Assembly: GCA_018296165.2 (NCBI GenBank) | Contig: JACKQL020000010.1 | Coordinates: forward strand, 620,001 to 684,000 | From: Termitomyces sp. T153 | Taxonomy: Eukaryota; Basidiomycota; Agaricomycetes; Agaricales; Lyophyllaceae | DNA length: 64,000 bases | Reading direction: 5' to 3' | Part shown: piece by piece, positions 33,420 to 43,869 of the stretch | How the letters are laid out: each line of letters begins with the position of its first letter | How positions within the stretch are numbered: the stretch's first letter is position 1 | Translations under genes and position numbers: made by a program | The notes under the pieces: generated by a model | Told to the model about the DNA's origin: nothing | The model's input: only the letters and a program-made list of their open reading frames with translations | Databases searched by the model: none

Positions 33420-34920
33420 CCCATTGCCCACTCAACCCTCACCACCTCAAGGTTCTGTTCCACAACACAAGCACAAAGCACTCATGTTGACTTGTTGATA
33501 ACACTGAATTTTAGACCATGAGATGCAATTGACAGAAAGATTCTGATGGACTCATACCTGACAATTACAGTGAAAGACTCCTTGTAATATTTTCCTAACT
33601 TCTGTATGAATCCCTTAACTACACTCTTTGCTCATCTTCTCAGCAATGACCCATCTCCATTGATATTTCAATCAAAGACTCACTTTGCCTTGATAGTGTT
33701 GATTCCCTTTGGGCATGGTACCAGTGCTACAACCTCTCTCTCATCCCATTGCTTGATCTCCTTTTCCATTGCAGGTCTCCATAAATAATGTTGGGAAGAA
33801 TTGTTAGCTTTGTCAAATGTTGATGGAACAAACCAATTTTGTAGTTCCAGTGGGAGACCTACAGACATTCTAGCATGCTCTGGAGCATTAGTGCAGTGGT
33901 CTTCACTGTTGCTCAGCTTGATAAGGACTGACAAGTTTCTCTCTAGACCAGTGAGGTCTGCTGCTGTCTGATTGGCTCCCTTTTCAGTCAGACCTGTGGA
34001 TTTACAGGATGCTGGAGAATATATGATGCATGGTTGTAATTGTTGTGGAGCCGGAGGTGGTTCCAGGGCTGGTGCTGTTTCATTAACCAGGATTTTTGGT
34101 GCTTCAGGATTAGGAGTAGTTATCTATATTGGATGACATCAATTTGGTCATTGTTGGCCAAAAAAGCCAGAGTTTTAGGTTCTTCAATGAGAAAGCAGTA
34201 ACATTTGTCATGTTTCCACTCAAACTGTTATTCTCCTCCCCCTCAGCTGTGAAGAAACAATGACCAAGGTCTTTTTTGAACTTGACATCATGGAAACATA
34301 CAATCTTGTCAGTCTCAAGTATTAAAACCCAATACATACCCTAGCCCTTAACTCCAATTAACTGACCCTTAACTGCTCACCCCTCCAATTTACTTCTGCC
34401 TCTTTCCTTGGGATATGTACATATGCTTGCACATCCCCACACCTGTAAGTGGCTAATGTCCTGGTGTTCACAAGTCCACCTTTAATCCTGGATGATGAGT
34501 TGATCTGATGGCAGTTAATTTTTGACATATTTGACATACTCCCATGCTTGTGCCCACCATTTTGCTGGTTAGCTGGCATCAATCAGCATGGCCTGTACTA
34601 TGTCAGTCATGGCCCCAATTGACCTCTTGGCATTACCATTTGATGCAGAGGAATATGGAATGGTAGCATTCCATACTAGACCTCCTCTTGAAATTATTCT
34701 TTCTATTGGTTACTATGGAATTCAGAAGCATTGTTGGTGCAGATAAACACTATGAGTTTCCTCATCAATCTCTCTGACTCTGCCTTATAGGCTTTGAGTG
34801 TGTACAGGACTTTTTCAACAAGCAAGTTAATTCAGTAAGAACAATATACAATGATGTGGTGAGCCTTGATGGAACTTCATTGTATACAGGTCACCCCCTG
34901 TTGACTTGACATGCACTGGC
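33420..34920 (-). pseudogene. Copia pol remnant: integrase end to RT start
   Basis: The minus strand reads, in several frames, the integrase end (AYVHIPRKEAEVNWRGEQL), the linker YWVLILETDKIVCFHDVKF followed by TAEGEE, and the RT start (LWRPAMEKEIKQWDEREVVA, PCPKGINTIKAK, VVKGF, VRYESIRIFLSIASH). The element is cut on the left near 33420 by the Penelope-like insertion and on the right at 34920 by an inverted LTR. Confidence 0.75.
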
Positions 34921-35035
34921 TGTCACAACCTGTTCCCAGAACCTCCCAAGCTGTCTCACTTCCCCAGAGTCCCCCCCCCTACATCCCTTTAACTCCCTCA
35001 ACCTTTGTTCACCCACAACACTTACCCCAGCTAAC
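34921..35035 (-). repeat. Left piece of older inverted solo LTR
   Basis: Starts tgtcacaacc and is the reverse complement (CpG-decayed) of the end of the GC-rich LTR described at 35036. It continues at 41081 after the younger element. The target-site duplication CTGGC is at 34916-34920 and 42110-42114. Confidence 0.8.
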
Positions 35036-36178
35036 TGTCAGGGTCCGCTGACCTCGGGGGCGCAGCTGCACTGGGCGAGTCCTTACTAGGCGGGCGTGAT
35101 TCCCCTGCATTGGTGACCGGACACTCGAAGACGTTCTGGGTCCTGGTGGTTTGCGCGGGTAATTGGGAGATGTGATCCAGACAGGTCCGGGAAGGTCCGG
35201 AGAAGTCGGATTGTGGGGAAATGAGACGGTCTTGGCGGGGTTCAGGCAGAAGGCCGTACGGGAGATTTGCGGAAGCAAGGGAGTAGGTGGCTGTGTGATC
35301 AATGGGGGCGGAGCCGGGGTTTGATGGGAGATCATTTGGAGTTGATGGAGTCCGGGACCGAGCGAAGAGTGAGGTCCGGACCTGGTAAGGAGTGTCGGGG
35401 TTCGTAATTATAATCGCGGAGTTCGTGAGGTCGTTAGGGTTGATGAAGAATTGGGCACAAGGGTCAGACGACGTCACCGAGACGGCGTTGGACGAGACAT
35501 TATGGAACAAGAGTAGATTCGAGTGGAGGTACGAAACGATAACGAGAACGATACGAAAAGGGGACGAGACAAGACCGGGAGACTGAGATAAGACCGGGAG
35601 ACTGAGATAAGACCGGGAAACTGAGAGTAAGGAGAAAGAGACACGAAACGAACACGAAACACAAAGAGGAAACAATCAGACCATAGGTAACGTTAAGCAA
35701 TATCAAGACCGGAGTACGAAGAGCTACTCGATGACTTATATACTGACTACCGGAGGACTTCGGGGTACGTCGGCTGTGGCGGCGGGGCTTGGCGGGGCTT
35801 GACGGAGTGGGCGGGTGTCGGTTGTGATCGCAGGTCGTGCCGCGCTGATACGTTGATGGGATCGCGGGTTGTTCCGAGGTCGTCGTGATATTCCGGAATA
35901 GGTCGGAGGAAGCAGGGTGTCGAGTTAATGATGGGTGGGCGAAGATCAGGAATAGCGGGGGTGGTTCTCGGGGTTTGGGAAGCCCAGGGTAAGTGTCAGT
36001 GGCTGCGGGGCAGGCACCGAAGTTGGCCAGGGGGCCGTCGGAGTTAGCCGGGGATGTGTCGGAGTTAGCCGAAGTAGGCGTGGGCATGGGCGGAAGTTCG
36101 GCGGAGCGTTGGGGGTCCTTTTGGGGGTTCGGGGGTTTGATGGACGATGTGCGGGGCTTTGGGGAATGGGTCGTGACA
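35036..36178 (+). repeat. 5' LTR of non-autonomous element (1143 bp)
   Basis: Has TG...CA ends. Contains three tandem copies of a 19-bp unit (agaccgggagactgagata) near 35570-35625, and a likely TATA region gacttatatactgac near 35733. Few differences from the 3' LTR. Confidence 0.9.
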
Positions 36179-36388
36179 TCACCCCCCTTTCAGCGTCGAG
36201 ACCCTTCGAGACGCGGGGCAGGACGGGGACCGGCGGGGCGTGGGAGTCGAAGCCGAGCAATATTGATCAATCCGCAGCGAGTGATAGCGGCGTGGGAGGC
36301 GAAGTCGAAGCGCGGCCGCCGTTTCGTCAGGGTCCTCCTCACTCAATTTAAAGCTTTGGGCGTGCCCCGGGGTTTCCCAAATTTCGTC

Positions 36389-37519
36389 ATGTCTTCCCCC
36401 AGCGTTCCAGTGGTTTCTCCCGCCGATTTAGACGAGGTGGTGGTGTATGACAGTGGGGGTGAGGAGTTCGAGCGTCGGCGCCGGGGTAGCGTTAGGGACC
36501 GGAGTCGTAAGTGTTGTCGAATTTTCCTTTCGGGATGATTAACGGGGTTCCGGTAGAGTCGTCCGTAGTAGTAGTGGTGGACTTTCCGGGGGTTCCGAAG
36601 CGGACCAAGTTTCGTCCCGCGGTGCCAAAGGGGAAGGGGGCGTCTTCGGTGGTGGTTCGGGGAAAGCGTCGAGCTTCCCCACCCTCGGGGGCGGGACCCA
36701 GCAAGAGGCCGCGTGGGCGCGAGTTGTCGGCGGGGCCTCCCGAGTCTTCCCTCTTTTCCCCTGTCCCTGGCGTTCCCTCGGAGCGGTCGTCGAGTCCCTC
36801 CGCGCCGATTCCTTCAATCACGGAGGTCTTCCTTCGCAAGCAGGTGGAGGCCTTGACGACGTCGTTGGCAGTACGGGAGGGGGAGCTCCGCCGGGCGAGG
36901 GAGGATCGTGACGCGGCGCGGACGGAGAAGGAAGCGATGGAGCGGGAGAGGAATACTTCGGTGCGCGTGGCGACGGAGCGGGCGCTAGAGGTGCGGGGTT
37001 TGCGGGAGCGTCTGGCGCAGGTGGAGGGGCAACCCGCGGGGGAAGCGGAGGGGCGGGGACGAGTTCCGGAGGGGGATGCGTTGTGGGCGGAGCTGGAGGC
37101 GGCGAGGCGGAGGGAGGATTGGTTGGCCAACGAGGCCGCCTCGGGTCGCGCGGGGATTCTTCGTGAGTTGTCTCCCGTTCCTCCGTTCGTTATTGACGGT
37201 TCATTTTCGGAGTTTAGGCTGGGTGCGGGAGCATCGGGTCCTCTTGGACGGTGCCTCCGCGGCGTTCGCGTCGATTCAGGACGGGTTGACGCAGGGGTCC
37301 GCGGTCCAGCCTCCGGAGTTGCAGCAGGGAATGGCGCGGTTGGAGAGGTTGCTGGCGGGGCATCGGCGACGCAATGCGGTGGCCCCGGGGTCGTGGTGGG
37401 AGGTGGCGGCCGATGCGGGGGAGGCATTGCCGGGGTTGGCGGAGATCCTAGCGGTGGTGCGGGCCCAGATGGAGGTCGACCTGGGGGTTGGGTTTCCGGG
37501 AGGTTCGGGGAGGGAGTGA
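36389..37519 (+). CDS. Coiled-coil protein of the LTR element, two introns
   Basis: Start ATG at 36389 (MSSPSVPVVSPADLDEVVVY), two introns with GT-AG borders at 36507-36556 (50 bp) and 37163-37217 (55 bp), stop at 37517-37519. The three exons add up to 1026 nt, exactly 341 codons plus stop, which supports the splicing model. Order of the protein: an acidic and Arg-rich start, a Val run (SSVVVVVDF), a basic Pro/Ser-rich segment (KRRASPPSGAGPSKRPRG), an Ala/Arg/Glu-rich coiled coil of about 120 residues (EVFLRKQVEALTTSL through LRERLAQVEG), and a C-terminal helical part (WVREHRVLLDG, MARLERLLAG). It has no zinc knuckle and no enzymatic motif. It could act as a Gag-like structural protein or be a captured host gene; I do not recognise a named family. 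Confidence 0.7.
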
Positions 37520-39911
37520 GGTGGGTGTGGGCCTCGTTTCTTGTCGCTCTTGGACTTGCTGCCTTCCCGCCTATTGTATATATGATTTTTTGTACGCGAA
37601 CATGTCACTTCTTGGTCCCTGGGCGTGTGAAGTGAGATTTTTAGTTTTGTCTAGTGAGTTCAGAGGCGGGGGTTACGCCCGCTAGTGCCGTCTGCGCTGG
37701 CTAGTCCCGGGGTTTGTCGGGACGGGGCGGGGCATCGCAGGAGGGCTTCCGGGGTCTGTCGGGGTTGGTGGGAGTTCTCCGGTGGGGTCCCCGGCATTTC
37801 GGGCGGTGTCGTTGAGTTCGTTTCTTGGAAATTTTCGACTGGGGGTGTAGGGGACGTGCGCCGTTTTGGTAGTAGAGGGTGGCCTTTGAATTTTGTACGG
37901 CGCCCAACGGGTTCGGGGCTTTGGTTGTCTTGGCGGTGTGGTGGGCGGGGGTTAATGGGGGTCTTCCCATGGTCTAGCCCTTACGTCGGTATTGGTGGTA
38001 AAGGCGGGCGGGCCCTTTTTTATTGGCGGGGTTGGGTGAGGCGGGGTTCGTCTTCGCAGTATAGTCGGTCCGGGTCGGGGTTGTGTTTTGGAGTGCTGCG
38101 TCTGTGGGCGGGCCTGCTTCGGGTGGCGCTTTGGTGTGCTCCGGAGTGTCGATGACCGAGGGGGTAGGATGCGGGGTGATCAGTCCCAACCAGTTCCTTC
38201 GGGTCCGGGGCCCAATTTGGGGTTCCGGGTCATCTACGTGATATTGCTCTCCTGACCAAAGGTAAGCCCGCGGCGGACAAAGGGGGTCTTACGTGTTTCT
38301 GATACTTCCTCGAGTTCGGAGGTTCGGGGGTCGGTGGTTCCTTCATCGGGAAGAAGTGGGTGGTCCCGGAGTCGACTCAAGGGTCACTTGGTGGGGGTTT
38401 GTTGGTTGTTCATGGTTGTTGGGGCGGCGGAAGGTCGGCCGCGGGAGGGCACTGGAGTGGGGCTCCCCGGGAGATGTGGCAGGGTCGGATTTACTCTTCG
38501 TTCGTGTTCCGGAGCGGTCCGGAGATTGTGCAAGTGCAGGGGTGATAGTGGGGGGAGGCACTGCCAGCTTGTCTGGAGGCCCCGGTGATGTGGTCCCTAT
38601 TTGGGCGGACATATTCCGGTGTAGGGGCGGGGTTCGGAGTGGGTGGTGATTTCTGTTGCGGAGTTGGGTCTACCAGGGCATCGTTGTCAAGCCGGCGCTG
38701 TGAGTCCTCTTGGTCAGATGTCGGGGTCGGAGCGGAGGCCCTGGAGTCGTGTCGCCAGGGTCCGGAGCTGGATTGATGGGTTAGGAGGGGTCTGGGTGGG
38801 ACTGTTTCGGGCTGGCGCGGGGTCGTTTTGGGTCGTCGAGCCAGATGGGGGGGGTCTTTTGAGGATATGGGAGCGCGTGCCCTTGGGGTTGTCGGGTCGC
38901 TTAAATGGCCGATCGTTGTTTTCTGGATGATGGTGGGGCTTCTCCCTCCCTTATATGAACATGTCAGCGAATTTAGAGCACTTAGGGAACTACTTCGTAT
39001 AGGGTCCTTTTTCCCTATAGTTAGTTCGGGGTGGCCCCTATGCTGGGGATTCCTTCGTGGGAGGTGGCGTAGTCTGGTGGCGGAGTGTAAGCTCGGGGAT
39101 GTTTTGGTCCTGTTCCGGGGTTGTCAGGGTCGGGTCGGGGAGGTCGGGGCCCCTTCATTTGTTGGGCGGAGGTGACGGCCGATCGATCGAGGTCCGGAAG
39201 CAGGTCACGGGGTTGGAGCATAGCCTAGGTCTGAGGTTCTTGTCCTGTGGTGGATTCGAGCTTGATTTCGATGGTTTCGGGGTTAGTTGTCGGAGGGTTT
39301 AGTTCCTTGGAGGGGGTCGATAATAGGGTTTGGTGATGTTGTTGGTGATTAGTCGCGTTCGTCGGTCTGCGGGGTTGCTGGGGGGCCGGTGAATCCACAG
39401 GCGGGCTTCGGGGAAGCGCGTTCTCAGTGGTTTCTTTGTAGCTGGCGATCCTCGCGCTGTGGGTGACTGTTCCATGGCAGGTTGGCATTATTGTGGGTCG
39501 GAGGGCTGGCGCGGTGCCGGAGACCTTGTTACTCATTCGATCGGATGGTCGCCAGGCTTTAGGATGTTATTCTTTGGGTGATGTCGGGGTCGACTTTGTG
39601 CGAGAGAGCGGAGTTGGCGGGGAGTGTAGGGGTGGGGTGGAAGATGATTTGACGGTTTGCGCGAGGGGTTGGGAGTTGGGTGTGAGTTGGGGAAGGTGTC
39701 CGTGGGGGGAGCCGTTGTATGAAAGTAACTGGAGCAGAGGGGACGTTTGGTGTCGGATCCACGACTCAATGTGCCTCGGCAAATTGGGCAGGGCCGTATG
39801 AATCATAAGGGTTCCCCGGCGCGGGTAGACCATAGACATCGGAGTTATTTGATTGTGTGTGCGGAGATAATGCGGGCATCACGGACGGGGTAAGGTCGGG
39901 TCTTGATATTA
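37520..39911 (+). other. G-rich non-coding interior of the LTR element
   Basis: A 2.4-kb stretch with a strong excess of G over C on the plus strand and many runs of 3-5 G (for example 37720-37790). Open frames on both strands lack any recognisable domain and look like products of the base composition. It may be structural RNA for packaging or decayed sequence. Confidence 0.5.
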
Positions 39912-41075
39912 TGTCAGGGTCCGCTGACCTCGGGGGCGCAGCTGCACTGGGCGAGTCCTTACTAGGCGGGCGTGATTCCCCTGCATTGGTGACCGGACAC
40001 TCGAAGACGTTCTGGGTCCTGGTGGTTTGCGCGGGTAATTGGGAGATGTGATCCAGACAGGTCCGGGAAGGTCCGGAGAAGTCGGATTGTGGGGAAATGA
40101 GACGGTCTTGGCGGGGTTCAGGCAGAAGGCCGTATGGGAGATTTGCGGAAGCAAGGGAGTAGGTGGCTGTGTGATCAATGGGGGCGGAGCCGGGGTTTGA
40201 TGGGAGATCATTTGGAGTTGATGGAGTCCGGGACCGAGCGAAGAGTGAGGTCCGGACCTGGTAAGGAGTGTCAGGGTTCGTAATTATAATCGCGGAGTTC
40301 GTGAGGTCGTTAGGGTTGATGAAGAATTGGGCACAAGGGTCAGACGACGTCACCGAGACGGCGTCGGACGAGACAATATGGAACAAGAGTAGATTCGAGT
40401 GGAGGTACGAAACGATAACGAGAACGATAACGAAAAGGGGACGAGACAAGACCGGGAGACTGAGATAAGACCGGGAGACTGAGATAAGACCGGGAGACTG
40501 AGATAAGACCGGGAAACTGAGAGTAAGGAGAAAGAGACACGAAAACGAACACGAAACACAAAAGGGAAACAATCAGACCATAGGTAACGTTAAGCAATAT
40601 CAAGACCGGAGTACGAAGAGCTACTCGATGACTTATATACTGACTACCGGAGGACTTCGGGGTACATCGGCTGTGGCGGCGGGGCTTGGCGGGGCTTGAC
40701 GGAGTGGGCGGGTGTCGGTTGTGATCGAAGATCGTGCCGCGCTGATACGTTGATGGGATCGCGGGTTGTTCCGAGGTTGTCGTGATATTCCGGAATAGGT
40801 CGGAGGAAGCAGGGTGTTGAGTTAATGATGGGTGGGCGAAGATCAGGAATAGCGGGGGTGGTTCTCGGGGTTTGGGAAGCCCAGGGTAAGTGTCAGTGGC
40901 TGCGGGGCAGGCACCGAAGTTGGCCAGGGGGCCGTCGGAGTTAGCCAGGGAGGTGTCGGAGTTAGCCGAAGTAGGCGTGGGCATGGGCGGAAGTTCGGCG
41001 GAGCGTTGGGGGTCCTTTTGGGGGTTCGGGGGTTTGATGGACGATGTGCGGGGCTTTGGGGAATGGGTCGTGACA
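39912..41075 (+). repeat. 3' LTR of non-autonomous element (1164 bp)
   Basis: The same as the 5' LTR but 21 bp longer: it has four instead of three copies of the 19-bp unit, plus two single-base insertions (cgataacg; gaaaacg). A handful of substitutions are also seen, mostly C-to-T type. Confidence 0.9.
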
Positions 41076-41080
41076 CTAAC

Positions 41081-42109
41081 TCTGACACTTCCCTAGCTAA
41101 CTCTGATGGCCCCCCTGGCAAACCCTGGCTTGTCCCCTGTGGGCCCCTTCAGTTCCCACTCTCCCCCACAAGGCTCCCAAGCCTCTCCAACACCTCCCCT
41201 GACCCAGACACACATTACTGGCTTGCCCCCTATGACCTACACAACCACTCCAGAACTGTCTGATGACTATGGGGCAGACCATGTTCCCATTGGTTCCCAT
41301 CAGAATATCACTGCAGCCTGCTGTCTGATCAGATCCAACACCTGTAAGCCCCATGCAGCTCTGACAAGCCTTGCTGTTGCACTTCCAGCCCCTGGAAGAG
41401 GTCTAGTAGCTAGTATATAAGCCATAGAGTAGCATCTATTATCTTAGTCTTGATATTACCTACCTTACCATGTTCTGATTGTTTTGTCTCTTGTGTTTCA
41501 TGTTTCTCATTATGTTTTCCCTTCTCTCAGTCTCCTGGTCTTATCTCAGTTTTCTTATCTTGTTTTGTCTCTATCTCTGTTATAGTCTTGTTATCATTTT
41601 ATATCTCTGCTTCAATCTATCTTTGTTCTTGTTTCAATCTTGCCTTGACTCTGTCTCATCTCCTTTAACTCTATTTCCTTTACTGTGCCCAAGTCCCTTT
41701 CAACCTTAACACAGTTACAAACTCTGCAATTACAATTATGACTTCAAACATTCTTAGCCAACTCCAGACCTTGCTATTTGCTCAGCTCTGAGACCCATCA
41801 ATTATTAATTGATCCCCCATCAAATGCCCCACTCCCATCACTTGCATAGCCTCTGTTTGCCCCACACCATCAATACTCACTTCCAGACTTGTACCTGGAA
41901 CTTTTCCAAGCCCAACCCTTCCTTGTACCTTGACTTAGACTTCCCCAGACCACTTCAGACTTGCTCAGACTGCTTCCTCTGGCTTACCCTCACAAGTATC
42001 TGAAGTCCAGATCTCTCCAAATTGCTAGGTTATCAGTGCAGGACATTGCATCTGCCTAGTAAGGACTTGCCCAGTTAAGCTGAGCCCCCATAGTCAGTGG
42101 AACCTGACA
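41081..42109 (-). repeat. Right piece of older inverted solo LTR
   Basis: The reverse complement of the same LTR, CpG-depleted (for example ctaactctgacac for ctaactccgacac, and aacctgaca at its minus-strand start, 42109). Together with 34921-35035 it forms one LTR split by the younger element. Confidence 0.8.
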
Positions 42110-42760
42110 CTGGCTCCTGTAAATCAATATTGGTAGACCACAGGACCATGATTTCCAGTGGAGGGTGGCAATTGTAAGGCCATTTTTTCAAGTTGGCAAC
42201 AATGCAGTCCTCATGCTGACCAATCAAATGTTCTTTTGTGACAACTATGCCCTCCACAAGCTTGACTGCTTCCTCTATGTAGGATGTATAGGAGAAATGT
42301 TGATGCCATGTCACCATATCTAGAGGACTTTGGAGTATATGATCCTGATACCAGGTACATCCTATTCTTTGATTTTCCAGTGAATACTTCTGTCTTATTG
42401 AAGAAAAAATGGACTTTTGGATCTCCAAATGCTGAGTACCAACCTGCAAAGTCCAGTTTGCTGATGGAGATTAAGTTGGCTGTTACATCAGGAGCATAGA
42501 GAGCATCATGGAATACCAAGGTGTGCTCCTTCCCACTATGTATAACTCTGATTACAACATTCCCCATCCCTAGGATCTGGAAGTTTTGCCTTCTTTCAAT
42601 GACTGGCCAACTAGTTTTGCAATGGGCTTGTAGTCAACAAAGACTTTGTGGCTCTTGAGAAAGTGCATAGTACAACTTAAGTCTGTGAACAAATAGGACA
42701 CATTCAATGGTATGTTGCCAGCAGAAGGGCTATGTGCTTGAACAAAGGTAAATTTTCTTG
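42110..42760 (-). pseudogene. Copia pol remnant: protease region to integrase start
   Basis: The minus strand shows MHFLKSHKVFVDYKPIAKLV after the protease position, then the pre-integrase block (GMGNVVIRVIHSGKEHTLVF, HDALYAPDVTANLISISKLD). The copia continues at 34920 beyond the nested LTRs. It is truncated on the right where gypsy sequence begins, near 42760. Confidence 0.7.
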
Positions 42761-43860
42761 AATAACAGAGGCTGACATGGCAAAGTGGCTGCCCTTGGTG
42801 ATTTTTGCCATATGCTCTGCACTTCAAGATAACTTTCAAGGGCCTCTAGGTCATTGCAAGTGTCTATGGACTCTGAAGTAGTGTCTCCAAGACTCCAACA
42901 AACTTCAAACTCAAAGCTTGCTCCATTTCCTTAATAACCTACAAAGTCATCAACAAATCATTCCTGGTCATCTGGGGCTCCAAAGTCATACAGCTCAGGG
43001 GTTGCATGATTAGAAAATAGGGTGGTATTGCTAGCTTTATATGGTTGTAGCAATGCAACATGAAACTTAGGATATATCCTTTGTTTCTGGAGGGCCAATG
43101 GCAACTCTAACATGTAGTGAGAAGTCTCATGAAAGACTTCCAAAATTTTATATGGCCCAATCCAGTTGGGGCAGAGCTTCCTAGCTCTGCCTCTAGGAAG
43201 GTTGATGTTTTTCATCAAGAGGTACATAAGTGCACCTTTCTCAAGCTCTGGGTTAGGTAGCCAATGCATGTTGGCTTTACACATCTGAGAGATATGTGAT
43301 TCTATAATTGCATCATGCACTGCAGCCAAGTTTTCATAAGCTTGGCAGGCAAAATCTTTGATTCCTTTAGGAATCACAGCATCAGACCTGATCTCTCATA
43401 TCATCAATGGCATGTACTCATAGTTCAATTGGAATGGCACATACTTTGTTGTCTCAGAAATGCTCACATTAATCACAAACTCTGTCAGATCAATATGATC
43501 TAACCAGTCCTTCTGATCTGAGTACACTACTGTGCATAAAACCTGGCCATTCTGATTTGGCATTAGGAGCCATGCTCCTAATATCTTGTGTAGTTTACAC
43601 CACTATTGAGATGTGAACTTAGAGTACCTGTCACTGACAATTGATTTCAGCAGACTATGGAATCTCATGATCTCCCTCATGTAAATCCATGACAGCTGGG
43701 ATGCTGTCATGTTAGTGTACATTAGTATTAGGTACACCATACATCCAACATATAACTACCCAAAGGTAGTTATATCCTTTGGACTTGGGGGGATGGGCAT
43801 TTGAAGTCCATTCCTATCAAGTCCCAAGGGGGTGTGAGCCAAGGGCCATTATTAGTTGAT
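42760..43860 (-). pseudogene. Gypsy (Ty3-type) integrase and chromodomain-like end
   Basis: On the minus strand, from about 43860 down: DLIGMDFKCP, MTASQLSWIYMREIMRFHSL, SIVSDRYSKFTS (integrase core), DWLDHIDLTEFVIN, PKGIKDFACQAYENLAAVHD, LPRGRARKLCPNWIGPYKIL, YPKFHVALLQPYKAS and EFEVCWSLGDTT (chromodomain-like). Frames and stops vary, so it is dead. It is the 3' part of the gypsy element that resumes at 46490. Confidence 0.8.
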
Positions 43861-43869
43861 GTTGTAGAA

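Larger units (their letters stand above)
35036..41075 (+). mobile_element. Complete non-autonomous LTR retroelement (LARD/TRIM-like)
   Basis: A 6.04-kb GC-rich element with two nearly identical LTRs (35036-36178 and 39912-41075), both TGTCAGGGTCC...GGGTCGTGACA, flanked by the 5-bp direct repeat CTAAC (35031-35035 and 41076-41080). The 3.7-kb interior codes one coiled-coil protein and has no protease, reverse transcriptase, RNase H or integrase, so it must have been mobilised by another element. Nothing resembling a standard tRNA primer-binding site was recognised after the 5' LTR (tcacccccct). Confidence 0.85.

Noticed and set aside
35031..36087. Long minus-strand ORFs within the LTRs (about 195-214 codons, repeated at 39766-40984)
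   Set aside because: They lie antisense to both LTRs, overlap each other in several frames, change frame between the two LTRs and are explained by GC-rich composition and tandem repeats.
36492..37427. A 311-codon minus-strand ORF opposite the coiled-coil gene
   Set aside because: Pro/Arg/Ser-rich shadow of a GC-rich plus-strand gene; no domain and no splice logic.
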